Part shown: piece after piece, positions 1 to 7,786 of the stretch
Numbering within the stretch: position 1 is the stretch's first letter
Layout: each line of letters opens with the position of its first letter
Source of the DNA: Pseudomonadota bacterium
GTDB taxonomy: Bacteria; Pseudomonadota; Gammaproteobacteria; Burkholderiales; Burkholderiaceae_B
Length of the DNA stretch: 50,566 nucleotides
Direction of reading: 5' to 3'
NCBI GenBank assembly: GCA_023387815.1
Contig: JAEWHK010000070.1
Span: 1-50,566, forward strand
Translations under genes and position numbers: made by a program
Notes under the pieces: model-generated
The model's input: only the letters and a program-made list of their open reading frames with translations
What the model was told of the DNA's origin: nothing
The model's database searches: none

Positions 1-5
1 CTACC

Positions 6-272
6 ATGGCCAATACTGCACAAGCACGCAAACGTGCACGTCAATCCGTTGCTCGTAACAAACACAACTCCAGCCTGCGTTCACTGCTGCGCACTTCTAT
101 CAAGCGCGTACGCCAGGCTGTTGAAGCCGGCGACCAGGCTCAGGCTAATGAAGTGTTTGCGAAAGCAACCAGTGTTATCGATCGCGTAGCTGACAAAAAA
201 ATCATCCACAAAAACAAAGCTGCCCGTCATAAAAGCCGTCTGTCTGCCGCTATCCGCGCAATCGGCGCCTGA
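6..272 (+). CDS. rpsT: 30S ribosomal protein S20
   Basis: An 88-residue, strongly basic protein with the S20 pattern: N-terminal MANTAQARKRARQ, a central ARNKHNSSLRS segment and a C-terminal KNKAARHKSRLS helix. The length equals the usual bacterial S20 (about 87 residues). S20 is a primary 16S rRNA-binding protein of the small subunit, acting early in 30S assembly. It begins only five bases into the window, so its promoter and most of its leader lie outside. A strong hairpin with a T-rich tail at 427-463 probably ends the transcript. Identity is secure from sequence. Confidence 0.97.
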   Translation: MANTAQARKRARQSVARNKHNSSLRSLLRTSIKRVRQAVEAGDQAQANEVFAKATSVIDRVADKKIIHKNKAARHKSRLSAAIRAIGA

Positions 273-426
273 AATACCAGATATAGCCTGCTGAATACGC
301 CTGTTTAACACTTTTAATCAGGCTCAGCACTGCATTATCTGCGTCGGGTGAGCAGCTACGTCATCGGCGTGGCCCCCGCTATCCCGCGCCAGCCTCACGG
401 CCCCTACGGTTTGCGTCAATGGTAAT

Positions 427-463
427 CACAAAGCGTGGCTTAATTGCCGCGCTTTGTGTTTTG
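427..463 (+). terminator. Rho-independent terminator after rpsT
   Basis: A 13-bp stem (arms 427-439 and 446-458, one G-U pair) closes a 6-nt loop and is followed by TTTTG. It lies 155 bases past the rpsT stop and is the first such structure, so it most likely ends the rpsT transcript. Confidence 0.8.
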
Positions 464-569
464 TCGTTTCCGCTGAAAACGTAACCGGCGCTCGATCCGC
501 CCAACGATGATAAAAATGGAATCGGAGTTCGACAGGCCACACAATCATTGAGTCCAATGAGACTTGCTC

Positions 570-600
570 AAAGACACACTTTCAAAAAGACACGCTTTCA
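570..600. repeat. 15-nt direct repeat, two copies
   Basis: AAAGACACACTTTCA at 570-584 and AAAGACACGCTTTCA at 586-600 differ at one base and start 16 nt apart. They lie just upstream of the 14-nt repeat tract at 647-744. Confidence 0.75.
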
Positions 601-646
601 GAATGAATAATTTGCCAGGACTGAGTCCATCTGATCATCAGATCCA

Positions 647-744
647 CTGAGATTGGTGCGCTGAGATTGATCTGATGAGCTGAATCAGCTGAGATTGGTC
701 CGACGAGGTAAATCCGATGAGGTGAATCTGTTGGGTTTGATCCG
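647..744. repeat. Degenerate 14-nt tandem repeat, seven units
   Basis: Seven consecutive 14-nt units can be laid in register from 647: CTGAGATTGGTGCG, CTGAGATTGATCTG, ATGAGCTGAATCAG, CTGAGATTGGTCCG, ACGAGGTAAATCCG, ATGAGGTGAATCTG, TTGGGTTTGATCCG. The core is roughly NTGAGNTTGATCCG. The period is constant while the sequence has drifted, which suggests an old tandem expansion. It has no open frame of note. Confidence 0.75.
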
Positions 745-796
745 ACAGGGGATCAGACAGGCTGGGACTTGTGGAAAAACGGCACCCCGGTGACGG

Positions 797-1081
797 TCAA
801 AGGGTGCGTTCGGATGTTTTCAGTTTGTTGTCTTTGGCAAAGTCCGCGACAAATTTCCAGGCCAGTGGCTCAAGGTCGCGCAGACGAAAATCAACGATAA
901 TACATTTAACACCATCGATCATGTTGGGCACCACGTAGGGCGAATAGGTAATGTGATTTCCCGGCCCCACAACGCCGCCGGGCCTGAACTGCGACATCAC
1001 ACCCGCAAGCCGTTCCGCCCAGTCGCTTGGGCGAAAGCGCTGGCCCTCGTCGGTCACCCCATGGATAATTAACTGTTGCAC
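797..1081 (-). CDS. DUF3579 family protein
   Basis: A 94-residue cytosolic protein with the family's RPSDWAERLAGVMS block (residues 17-30), a glycine-rich turn near residue 36, then HITYSPYVVPNMIDGVKC and a C-terminal LEPLAWKFVADFAKDN helix. The family is found mainly in betaproteobacteria and has no established function. The start is a GTG at 1081, chosen because the conserved region begins at once after it and no ATG lies upstream in frame. It is divergent from argF, a neighbourhood I recall as common in Alcaligenaceae. A role in arginine metabolism is not shown. Confidence 0.85.
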   Translation of the reverse strand: MQQLIIHGVTDEGQRFRPSDWAERLAGVMSQFRPGGVVGPGNHITYSPYVVPNMIDGVKCIIVDFRLRDLEPLAWKFVADFAKDNKLKTSERTL

Positions 1082-1274
1082 TTCAATTATCTTCAGAAAA
1101 AAGTCTCTTGCGCAATAAACGGCCTGAGAACAAAGATATACTAAAGACAGAATTGTATATGATAGCGTCTGGTGTCACCTGCGTTTCATGGGGTTATAGG
1201 AAAGAAACCACCGATATTCCCCTTACGCTTTGTGGCCGAAATCCAACTCAAGACAATGACCTGGTGTGCTCCTG

Positions 1275-1290
1275 CCCGGATGCCGCCGGG
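1275..1290 (+). promoter_or_regulatory. Possible leader hairpin before argF
   Basis: CCCGG (1275-1279) pairs with CCGGG (1286-1290) around a 6-nt loop. Seven bases later there is a T-rich run (about 1298-1309). It sits some 60 bases before the argF start inside the untranslated leader, so it could be a weak terminator or attenuator. The stem is short and this is tentative. Confidence 0.3.
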
Positions 1291-1348
1291 ACTCGTGTTT
1301 TTTGTTTTTCTGAATTTTCTGTTTTCGTTAGCAACCTACCATCCTGCC

Positions 1349-2317
1349 ATGACAACTTTGCAATCGACCGGCCCGATGCGGCACTTCCTTCAGATCAAAG
1401 ACTTTACTTCTGACGAGCTTCTGTATGTGCTTAACCGCGCGCTCATCATCAAAAGCAAATTCAAACGATACGAGCCGCACATGCCCTTGCACGACCGCAC
1501 GCTCGCCATGGTCTTTGAGAAAGCCAGTACCCGCACCCGCGTCTCGTTTGAAGCCGGCATGTACCAGATGGGCGGCTCGGTCATTCACCTGACCACTACC
1601 GACTCGCAGCTTGGCCGCTCCGAGCCTATTGAAGACACCGCTCGCGTCATCTCCCGCATGGTCGATATCGTCATGATCCGGACCTTCGAGCAGACACGCA
1701 TCGAGCGCTTTGCTGCACATTCGCGCGTTCCTGTCATCAATGGGCTGACCAACGAATTTCATCCCTGCCAGATCCTGGCCGATATCCTTACCTATATGGA
1801 ACATCGCGGCTCCATTCAGGGGAAAACCGTCGCCTGGATTGGCGATGCCAACAATATGGCGTATACCTGGATCCAGGCAGCCGAACTGCTCGGTTTCAAA
1901 ATGCACGTATCGGCCCCCAAGGGCTATCGTCTGGAAGACGAACGTATCGCAGGTGTCTCTGCCGACGTTCTGGAACAGTTTGACGACCCGCAAGCAGCCT
2001 GCAAAGGCGCCGATCTGGTCACGACCGATGTCTGGACCAGTATGGGGTACGAAGAAGAGAACGAAAAGCGCAAGCGCGCGTTCAAGAACTGGCAGGTCAA
2101 CAGTCAGGTGATGCAGGTTGCCCAGCCGGATGCCCTTTTCATGCATTGTTTGCCAGCCCACCGAGGTGAAGAGGTCACCGGCGATGTCATCGACGGACCA
2201 CAAAGCGTGGTCTGGGACGAAGCCGAAAATCGCCTGCACGCACAGAAGGCACTGATGGAATTCCTGCTGCTCGGACGATTGGCCGACACGGCCGTGTCCG
2301 GCGAACAGCGTTCCTGA
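1349..2317 (+). CDS. argF: Ornithine carbamoyltransferase
   Basis: Makes citrulline from ornithine and carbamoyl phosphate in cytosolic arginine synthesis. With the start at 1349 it has 322 residues. The carbamoyl-phosphate motif STRTR is at residues 60-64, HPCQ at 138-141, and the C-terminal MHCLPAHRGEE carries the catalytic cysteine region. The frame stays open back to 1172, but those extra 59 residues look unlike any OTCase. The ATG at 1349 leaves a short tail before RHFLQIKDF, where homology begins; an ATG at 1376 (313 residues) is the alternative. No clear Shine-Dalgarno precedes either. argG follows after 58 bases, so the two are probably co-transcribed. Confidence 0.95.
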   Translation: MTTLQSTGPMRHFLQIKDFTSDELLYVLNRALIIKSKFKRYEPHMPLHDRTLAMVFEKASTRTRVSFEAGMYQMGGSVIHLTTTDSQLGRSEPIEDTARVISRMVDIVMIRTFEQTRIERFAAHSRVPVINGLTNEFHPCQILADILTYMEHRGSIQGKTVAWIGDANNMAYTWIQAAELLGFKMHVSAPKGYRLEDERIAGVSADVLEQFDDPQAACKGADLVTTDVWTSMGYEEENEKRKRAFKNWQVNSQVMQVAQPDALFMHCLPAHRGEEVTGDVIDGPQSVVWDEAENRLHAQKALMEFLLLGRLADTAVSGEQRS

Positions 2318-2375
2318 AACGCGTTAAAATGCCTACCGAGTTATTTATTACAACCTGCTAATTTACGAGTTCCCA

Positions 2376-3596
2376 ATGAGCGAAGTCAAAAAAGTTGTTC
2401 TCGCCTATTCCGGCGGCCTTGATACCTCTGTCATTCTGAAATGGCTGCAAGATACGTATCAGTGTGAAGTTATTACCTTTACTGCCGATATCGGCCAGGG
2501 CGAAGAGCTGGAGCCGGCACGACGCAAGGCAGAAAAGTTTGGCATCAAACCCGAGAACATTTTTATTGACGATCTGCGCGAAGAATTCGTGCGCGATTTC
2601 GTGTTCCCTATGTTCCGCGCCAATGCCGTTTATGAAGGCGAGTACCTGCTGGGCACCTCAATTGCACGTCCGCTGATTGCCAAACGTCAGATCGAAATCG
2701 CCAACCAGGTTGGTGCAGATGCCGTATCACATGGTGCGACCGGCAAAGGCAACGATCAGGTCCGTTTTGAACTGGGATACTATGCCCTGAACCCTTCCAT
2801 CAAGGTCATTGCCCCATGGCGTGAATGGGACCTGCTCTCCCGCGAGAAACTGCTGGCCTACGCAGAAAAAGCCGGCATTGAAATCGACATGAAGCACAAA
2901 AATGGTGGTGCGCCCTACTCTATGGACGCCAACCTGTTGCACATCAGCTTCGAAGGTCGCCATCTGGAAGATCCCAAAGCCGAAGCCGAAGAAAGCATGT
3001 GGCGCTGGACCGTTTCTCCTGAAGAAGCACCGGACACCCCTGAGTACGTAGATCTGGAATATGAGCGTGGCGATATCGTCAGCATCAACGGTGAAAAACT
3101 GACGCCGGCACAAGTGCTGACCAAACTGAACGAACTGGGTGGCAAACATGGCATCGGCCGTCTTGATCTGGTTGAGAATCGCTATGTGGGCATGAAGTCC
3201 CGCGGCTGCTACGAAACACCCGGCGGAACCATCATGCTGCGCGGCCATCGCGCGATCGAATCCATTACGCTGGATCGTGAAGTTGCCCATCTTAAAGATG
3301 ACCTGATGCCTCGCTACGCTTCATTGGTGTATAACGGCTATTGGTGGTCTCCAGAGCGTAAGGCACTGCAGGTGCTGATCGACCACTCCCAGGAGTTCGT
3401 CAACGGCTGGGTACGCCTCAAACTGTATAAAGGCAATGTGTACACTGTGGCACGTGATTCAAAAAATACCCTGTTCGACAAGAATATTGCCACCTTTGAC
3501 GATGACGGCGGTGCCTATAACCAGGCTGATGCCGGCGGCTTCATCAAACTGAATGCCCTGCGTATGCGTATCGAGCATACTGCAGGACGCAAGTAA
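2376..3596 (+). CDS. argG: Argininosuccinate synthase
   Basis: Condenses citrulline and aspartate with ATP to argininosuccinate, the step after ArgF. The 406-residue product has the N-type ATP pyrophosphatase loop AYSGGLDTSV at residues 10-19, then HGATGKGNDQVRFE and GRHLEDPKAEAEESMWRW blocks typical of the roughly 400-residue argininosuccinate synthase form. It lies 58 bases after argF on the same strand and ends before a strong terminator at 3701, so argF-argG looks like a complete two-gene unit. argH is not in the window. Confidence 0.97.
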   Translation: MSEVKKVVLAYSGGLDTSVILKWLQDTYQCEVITFTADIGQGEELEPARRKAEKFGIKPENIFIDDLREEFVRDFVFPMFRANAVYEGEYLLGTSIARPLIAKRQIEIANQVGADAVSHGATGKGNDQVRFELGYYALNPSIKVIAPWREWDLLSREKLLAYAEKAGIEIDMKHKNGGAPYSMDANLLHISFEGRHLEDPKAEAEESMWRWTVSPEEAPDTPEYVDLEYERGDIVSINGEKLTPAQVLTKLNELGGKHGIGRLDLVENRYVGMKSRGCYETPGGTIMLRGHRAIESITLDREVAHLKDDLMPRYASLVYNGYWWSPERKALQVLIDHSQEFVNGWVRLKLYKGNVYTVARDSKNTLFDKNIATFDDDGGAYNQADAGGFIKLNALRMRIEHTAGRK

Positions 3597-3700
3597 GCAT
3601 CGGTTGCGCCAACTTCCTGTTTTCCCGGTTTCCCGATAACGCGGCCTGACAGAAAGTTCGACGCATCCCGACATCAGACGTTCTGCCAAACAGGACGAAC

Positions 3701-3725
3701 AACCGCCGGCACTGCCGGCGGTTTT
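3701..3725 (+). terminator. Terminator between argG and kup
   Basis: AACCGCCGGC (3701-3710) and GCCGGCGGTT (3714-3723) form a perfect 10-bp stem with a 3-nt loop, followed by TTTT. The arm begins with AA on the other strand, so it may work weakly for the converging kup operon too. Its main role is to end argFG. Confidence 0.85.
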
Positions 3726-3811
3726 GCATTGGGGAATCGGTTAGCGGTCAGGCTGATCGTTAGGCCACACAATATGCCCGATCAATATAGCTGGTGCAGC
3801 TGGTGCGTCGC

Positions 3812-5692
3812 TTACAGTTCCACCTGAATACCCATCTCAATCACGCGATTGGGCGGGATTTTATAGAAGCGCGTACTGCGCGCCGCATTACGGGACATGA
3901 AGGCAAACAGACGGCGCAGGTAGCGTCCTGGCAGTGGCACGCGGCTTGACACCATGATGGTCTGACGCGACATGAAATACGAAACCACCATTGGTGACAG
4001 ATCAATCTGCGGATGTGCTGCCTGCACCTGTTGCAGCACCTCCGGCACATTGGGCTCCTGCTTGAAACCGTAAGTTGCGGTAACCTGCCATGCGTTTGTA
4101 TTAACCTCTTCAATGACAAACCGCTCGTCTGCACCAATAAACGGCACATCTGCACTTTTTACCGAAAGAAAAACCAGCTGTTCATGCAGCACTTTATTGT
4201 GCTTGAGATTATGCAGCAGCGCAGAGGGCACGCGCTGGGGATTCGAATGCATAAAGACCGCGGTGCCAGGCACCCTGGGAATCGTGTCGCTCAGCAGAAT
4301 ATTAAGAAACGGCGCCAGCTGCTGTGCCTCGTCCAGATCGATTCTTTCCAGGCGCTCCCTGCCCTTACGCCATGTCATCATCAGCGTAAACAGGGCCACA
4401 GCAATCAACAGAGGCAGCCAGCCACCTTCCTCTATCTTGATCGCGTTGGCGGCGAACAGAAGAATGTCGATCAGCAGAAACACGCAGAGCATCACATACA
4501 CGATTTTGCGGCGGAAGCCGCGATACATGCCCGGCATGACACTGAAAGCCAGAATCGACGTACACAGCATGGTCCCCGTCACCGCAAAACCATAAGCATG
4601 GGCAAGTTTCTCTGAGCTCTGGAAAGTCAGCACAAGCACAATCACGGCGATAAACAGCAGCGCGTTCACGCGCGGAAGATAGATCTGACCCTGCTCTTCA
4701 CTGGAGGTATGCTGAATCACCATGCGCGGCCATAAGCCAATCTGCACCGCCTGACGGGTCACCGAGAAGGCGCCCGAAATCACAGCCTGTGATGCGATGA
4801 CGGTGGCCAGTGTCGCCAGGATGACCATGGGAAGCTGACCCCAGACCGGTACGGACATGAAGAATGGATTCTTGATGGCGGCGGGGTTATTGATCACGAC
4901 CGCCCCCTGGCCGAAATAACACAGCAACAGCGCAGGAAGCACCAGCCAGAACCAGGCACGGCTGATTGCAGGACGTCCGAAATGCCCCATATCCGCGTAT
5001 AGCGCTTCTGCACCGGTCAACGCCAGGACCACATAGCCCAGCAACAGAAAACTATGCAGCGGATCGCGCAGGATGAGCCGGAAAGCATACACGGGTTCAA
5101 GCGCACGCAGTACGACTGGATTGTCGATAATATTCCAGATCCCCAAAAGCGCCAGTGACAGAAACCAGACCAGCATCACGGGCCCGAACAGTTTTCCCAC
5201 CATACCGGTGCCTCGCGACTGGATCACAAACAGCGCGATCAGGATCACCACCGCCAGGGGCAGAATCCAATTGTCGAACTGATCCGATACGACACTGATG
5301 CCTTCGAGCGCCGACAGGACCGAAATGGCCGGCGTAATGACACTGTCCCCGTAAAAAAGGCAGGCACCAAAAATACCCAATACCAGCAGCAGGGATCGGT
5401 ATTTGGGCCGGATGTTTCGAATGGCCAGCTCCATGAGCGCCAGCACCCCGCCCTCGCCTTTATTATCGGCACGCAGCACCAGAATCACATATTTGACTGA
5501 CACCACAATCATGACCAGCCAGAACAGGATGGACAGAATGCCAAGAATGGCTTCTTCGCCTGTTCCCGCCTTTGCTCCATTCAGACTTGCCTGAATGGTA
5601 TACAGCGGGCTTGTCCCGATATCACCATAGACAACGCCAAGTGCACCGAGCAGCACGCCGGCGCCCGGTGATTTACGTGAATCGGGTTGCAC
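3812..5692 (-). CDS. kup: Kup-family potassium uptake protein
   Basis: An inner-membrane K+ symporter of the Kup/HAK/KT family. The 626-residue length matches the family (about 620-630). The N-terminus carries the hallmark GVVYGDIGTSPLYT (from about residue 19), then about a dozen hydrophobic segments to residue 450, and a soluble C-terminal domain. The start is a GTG at 5692 whose G is the last base of the kinase gene's TAG stop (TAGTG), so translation is probably coupled to the kinase gene upstream. Placement behind a two-component system is unusual for kup and suggests K+ uptake is tied to that system's signal, which is an inference. Confidence 0.95.
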   Translation of the reverse strand: MQPDSRKSPGAGVLLGALGVVYGDIGTSPLYTIQASLNGAKAGTGEEAILGILSILFWLVMIVVSVKYVILVLRADNKGEGGVLALMELAIRNIRPKYRSLLLVLGIFGACLFYGDSVITPAISVLSALEGISVVSDQFDNWILPLAVVILIALFVIQSRGTGMVGKLFGPVMLVWFLSLALLGIWNIIDNPVVLRALEPVYAFRLILRDPLHSFLLLGYVVLALTGAEALYADMGHFGRPAISRAWFWLVLPALLLCYFGQGAVVINNPAAIKNPFFMSVPVWGQLPMVILATLATVIASQAVISGAFSVTRQAVQIGLWPRMVIQHTSSEEQGQIYLPRVNALLFIAVIVLVLTFQSSEKLAHAYGFAVTGTMLCTSILAFSVMPGMYRGFRRKIVYVMLCVFLLIDILLFAANAIKIEEGGWLPLLIAVALFTLMMTWRKGRERLERIDLDEAQQLAPFLNILLSDTIPRVPGTAVFMHSNPQRVPSALLHNLKHNKVLHEQLVFLSVKSADVPFIGADERFVIEEVNTNAWQVTATYGFKQEPNVPEVLQQVQAAHPQIDLSPMVVSYFMSRQTIMVSSRVPLPGRYLRRLFAFMSRNAARSTRFYKIPPNRVIEMGIQVEL

Positions 5693-6798
5693 TATTTATC
5701 CCCTTTGGAACGGGTCAGCCGGGTTCCGATACGCGGCCCCGGGAAAATCACCGTGATTTGCGTGCCCTGAATCTGGGGTCGGCTAAGAAGACTCCACCAT
5801 GCGCCGTGGGCACGCGTAATTTCCCGCACAATGGTCAGACCCAGTCCGGTGCCCGTGGCCCCGGCTTTGGGAGATCGGTAGAAGGCATCAAAAATCTGCG
5901 AGGCATCTTCCGGATCAATGCCGCAACCATCGTCTTTGACCGTCAGCGAGGGAGGATTGGAGCCCACCGTGAGAGATATACTCTTTGCCCCCTTGGCATA
6001 CTTGAGCGCATTATCAATCAGGTTGCCCAGCAACTCCTCCAGCAGCAAGGCATCGCCGTCAATCCAGACATCCGTCTCAGGGGCATCCAGGTACAGATCA
6101 ATGCCATGCTGGCGCGTCTTGGGAACCCATTCCAGGCCGGCATTCTGAACCCATTCACACAGATTGATTCGGGTAAAGACGTCCTGCGGCCGGATGCCGG
6201 GGTCGGCCCGCGCAAGAACCAGCAATTGCTGGCCCAGATGGATCAGTCGGTTGCTGATGGTTTTGATGCGTTCTGCGCGCTCCCGCACATCATCCGGCAG
6301 GCTGCGCGCCAGCATGAGTTCCGATTCCAGACGCAGACCCGCCAGGGGCGTACGAAACTGATGCGCTGCATGGCCGATAAACCGGCGTTGCGCGACCAGG
6401 GATTCATCCAGCTTGCGAAGAAGATCGTTCAGTCGATCCAGCAGGGGCAGCAGTTCAGTGGGGACGTTATGAAGTTCGATAGGCTGCAGGTCTTCTTCGG
6501 AGCGCTGGGCAATTTCCTGAGCCAGAAGATTCACCGAGCGCAGCCCGGATCGCACGCCATAAAACACCAGCCAGGCGAAAAGTCCAATCAGTAAAACCTG
6601 ACCGATAATAATGACGAGGAATATGTCCTTGACGACCCAGTCAAGCGCATCCTGCATAATCAGCAAGGTGGCACTGAAGTCGAGAATAATGAGAACCAGC
6701 AGCGCAGGAATCAGCCGGATGATCAGATGGCGAAAGAGCGAGCCTTTCTGCAGAAAGGAGCCGCTACGCCGGGCACTGCCGTTTTTGGATTCGGTCAT
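5692..6798 (-). CDS. Sensor histidine kinase, TctE/QseC-like
   Basis: From the ATG at 6798 the protein has 368 residues. A TTG at 6825 would add nine (377); neither has a good ribosome site. In the 377-residue numbering, two membrane helices (about 34-57 and 68-89) are separated by only about ten residues, so almost nothing is exposed to the periplasm. Then come the linker, the H-box GHAAHQFRTPLAGL with phosphoacceptor His155, the N-box around Asn268-Asn272, DDGCGI (298-303), IFDAFYR (311-317) and GTGLGLTIV (325-333). All catalytic boxes are intact. The response-regulator gene precedes it and kup overlaps its stop codon. The tiny sensor region suggests sensing within or at the membrane. Confidence 0.9.
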   Translation of the reverse strand: MTESKNGSARRSGSFLQKGSLFRHLIIRLIPALLVLIILDFSATLLIMQDALDWVVKDIFLVIIIGQVLLIGLFAWLVFYGVRSGLRSVNLLAQEIAQRSEEDLQPIELHNVPTELLPLLDRLNDLLRKLDESLVAQRRFIGHAAHQFRTPLAGLRLESELMLARSLPDDVRERAERIKTISNRLIHLGQQLLVLARADPGIRPQDVFTRINLCEWVQNAGLEWVPKTRQHGIDLYLDAPETDVWIDGDALLLEELLGNLIDNALKYAKGAKSISLTVGSNPPSLTVKDDGCGIDPEDASQIFDAFYRSPKAGATGTGLGLTIVREITRAHGAWWSLLSRPQIQGTQITVIFPGPRIGTRLTRSKGDK

Positions 6799-6867
6799 GA
6801 AATGTGAGGAAAGTCGATCCTGCAAGGCACCATTCTAGACGATCGCCTTGCAACGATCAATCTCTGG

Positions 6868-7554
6868 TCAGGTCGTCTCGCCTGTTGCCTCGTCAATTTC
6901 AAGAAGATAACCAAAGCCGCGCACGGTCTGGATGGATGTGCCGGTACCCTCAAGCCGTTTGCGCAGACGATAGACGTAGACCTCTACCGCATTCTCGCTG
7001 AAATCGGCGTCCCAGGCAGAGAGCGAATTGACGATCTGACGTTTGGTGACAACACGCCCTGGGCGGGCCATCAGCATCTCAAGAACAGACAGTTCACGTA
7101 CGGACAGGTTCAGACGCTCGCCATGAACGCGTACTTCGCGGCCGACCGTGTCAAACTGCAACGGTCCGACTTCGATAACCGGACTGCTTTGCCCTGATTG
7201 CCGTCTGGCAAAAGTCCGGACCCTGGCGGCCAGTTCGGAAAGCTCGAAAGGTTTGGTCACATAGTCATCGGCGCCGGCATCCAGTCCGGCGACCCGGTCT
7301 TCGACATCGTCGCGCGCGGTGAGAATGAGCGTGGGTTCCTGATGACCCTGAGTGCGCAATTGTTTAAGGACTTCCAGACCGTTCATATCAGGCAGATTCA
7401 GATCCAGGATCAGCAGCTGATAAACCTGCCCCGACACGGCGCCGAAAACCTGACTTCCGTTAGACACCCAGTCGACCGCATATCCCTGCTCGCGCAAAAA
7501 TTCCTGCAGGGCTGACCCCAGGATGTTGTCGTCTTCAATTACTAAAATTCGCAT
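6868..7554 (-). CDS. OmpR/PhoB-type response regulator, TctD/QseB-like
   Basis: The 228-residue regulator has a receiver domain (residues 1-115) with acidic pocket EDD (7-9), phosphoacceptor Asp51 in LLILDLNLPDMNG, Thr79 and Lys101, and a C-terminal winged-helix DNA-binding domain (about 127-225) with VYVYRLRKRLEG. The ATG at 7554 is preceded by GGCAGGATCACT, a good ribosome site. It is the first gene of the operon regulator-kinase-kup and should be phosphorylated by the kinase encoded next. Targets are not visible from the sequence; control of its own operon is the simplest guess. Confidence 0.93.
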   Translation of the reverse strand: MRILVIEDDNILGSALQEFLREQGYAVDWVSNGSQVFGAVSGQVYQLLILDLNLPDMNGLEVLKQLRTQGHQEPTLILTARDDVEDRVAGLDAGADDYVTKPFELSELAARVRTFARRQSGQSSPVIEVGPLQFDTVGREVRVHGERLNLSVRELSVLEMLMARPGRVVTKRQIVNSLSAWDADFSENAVEVYVYRLRKRLEGTGTSIQTVRGFGYLLEIDEATGETT

Positions 7555-7718
7555 AGTGATCCTGCCAGTTGATTAACGGCCAAATACATCATTTTCCTAG
7601 TGTCGTATTCTGACTTAAAGCTGAAAATTCAGACACTTAAAAAAGACCAGTTTATTATTCTACTCAATTTCGCGACCCAGCTTGCAATTTTTGCTGCACC
7701 TGCAAAACGGGCGTGTTC

Positions 7719-7734
7719 CCCGGCTCGCGCCGGG
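7719..7734 (-). other. GCGA-tetraloop hairpin between sbcC and the regulator gene
   Basis: On the minus strand, CCCGGC and GCCGGG close a GCGA loop (a GNRA tetraloop), about 50 bases past the sbcC stop. No proper T-run follows, so it may be a weak terminator or a 3' stabilising hairpin of the sbcDC mRNA. Confidence 0.4.
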
Positions 7735-7786
7735 CAAATGAGATAGACCGATTTGAAGTAACAAGGTTCAACTGGGTGACGAAACT

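Larger units (their letters stand above)
273..796. other. Gene-free interval rpsT to DUF3579 gene
   Basis: No convincing coding frame on either strand. The first part holds the rpsT terminator. The rest (about 540-770) is made largely of short degenerate direct repeats, listed separately. Reading frames here are short and interrupted. Confidence 0.7.

Noticed and set aside
1172..1348. N-terminal extension of argF (59 residues before the chosen start).
   Set aside because: It does not resemble OTCase and would make the enzyme far too long; similarity begins just after 1349.
4013..4615. Open frame on the plus strand of 200 codons inside kup.
   Set aside because: It lies antisense to kup, has the Arg/His/Gln-rich composition of a shadow frame, and has no recognisable domain.
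5572..6594. Plus-strand frame of 340 codons opposite the histidine kinase gene.
   Set aside because: It is antisense to a gene with intact HK motifs; its composition is low in hydrophobic cores and shows no family.
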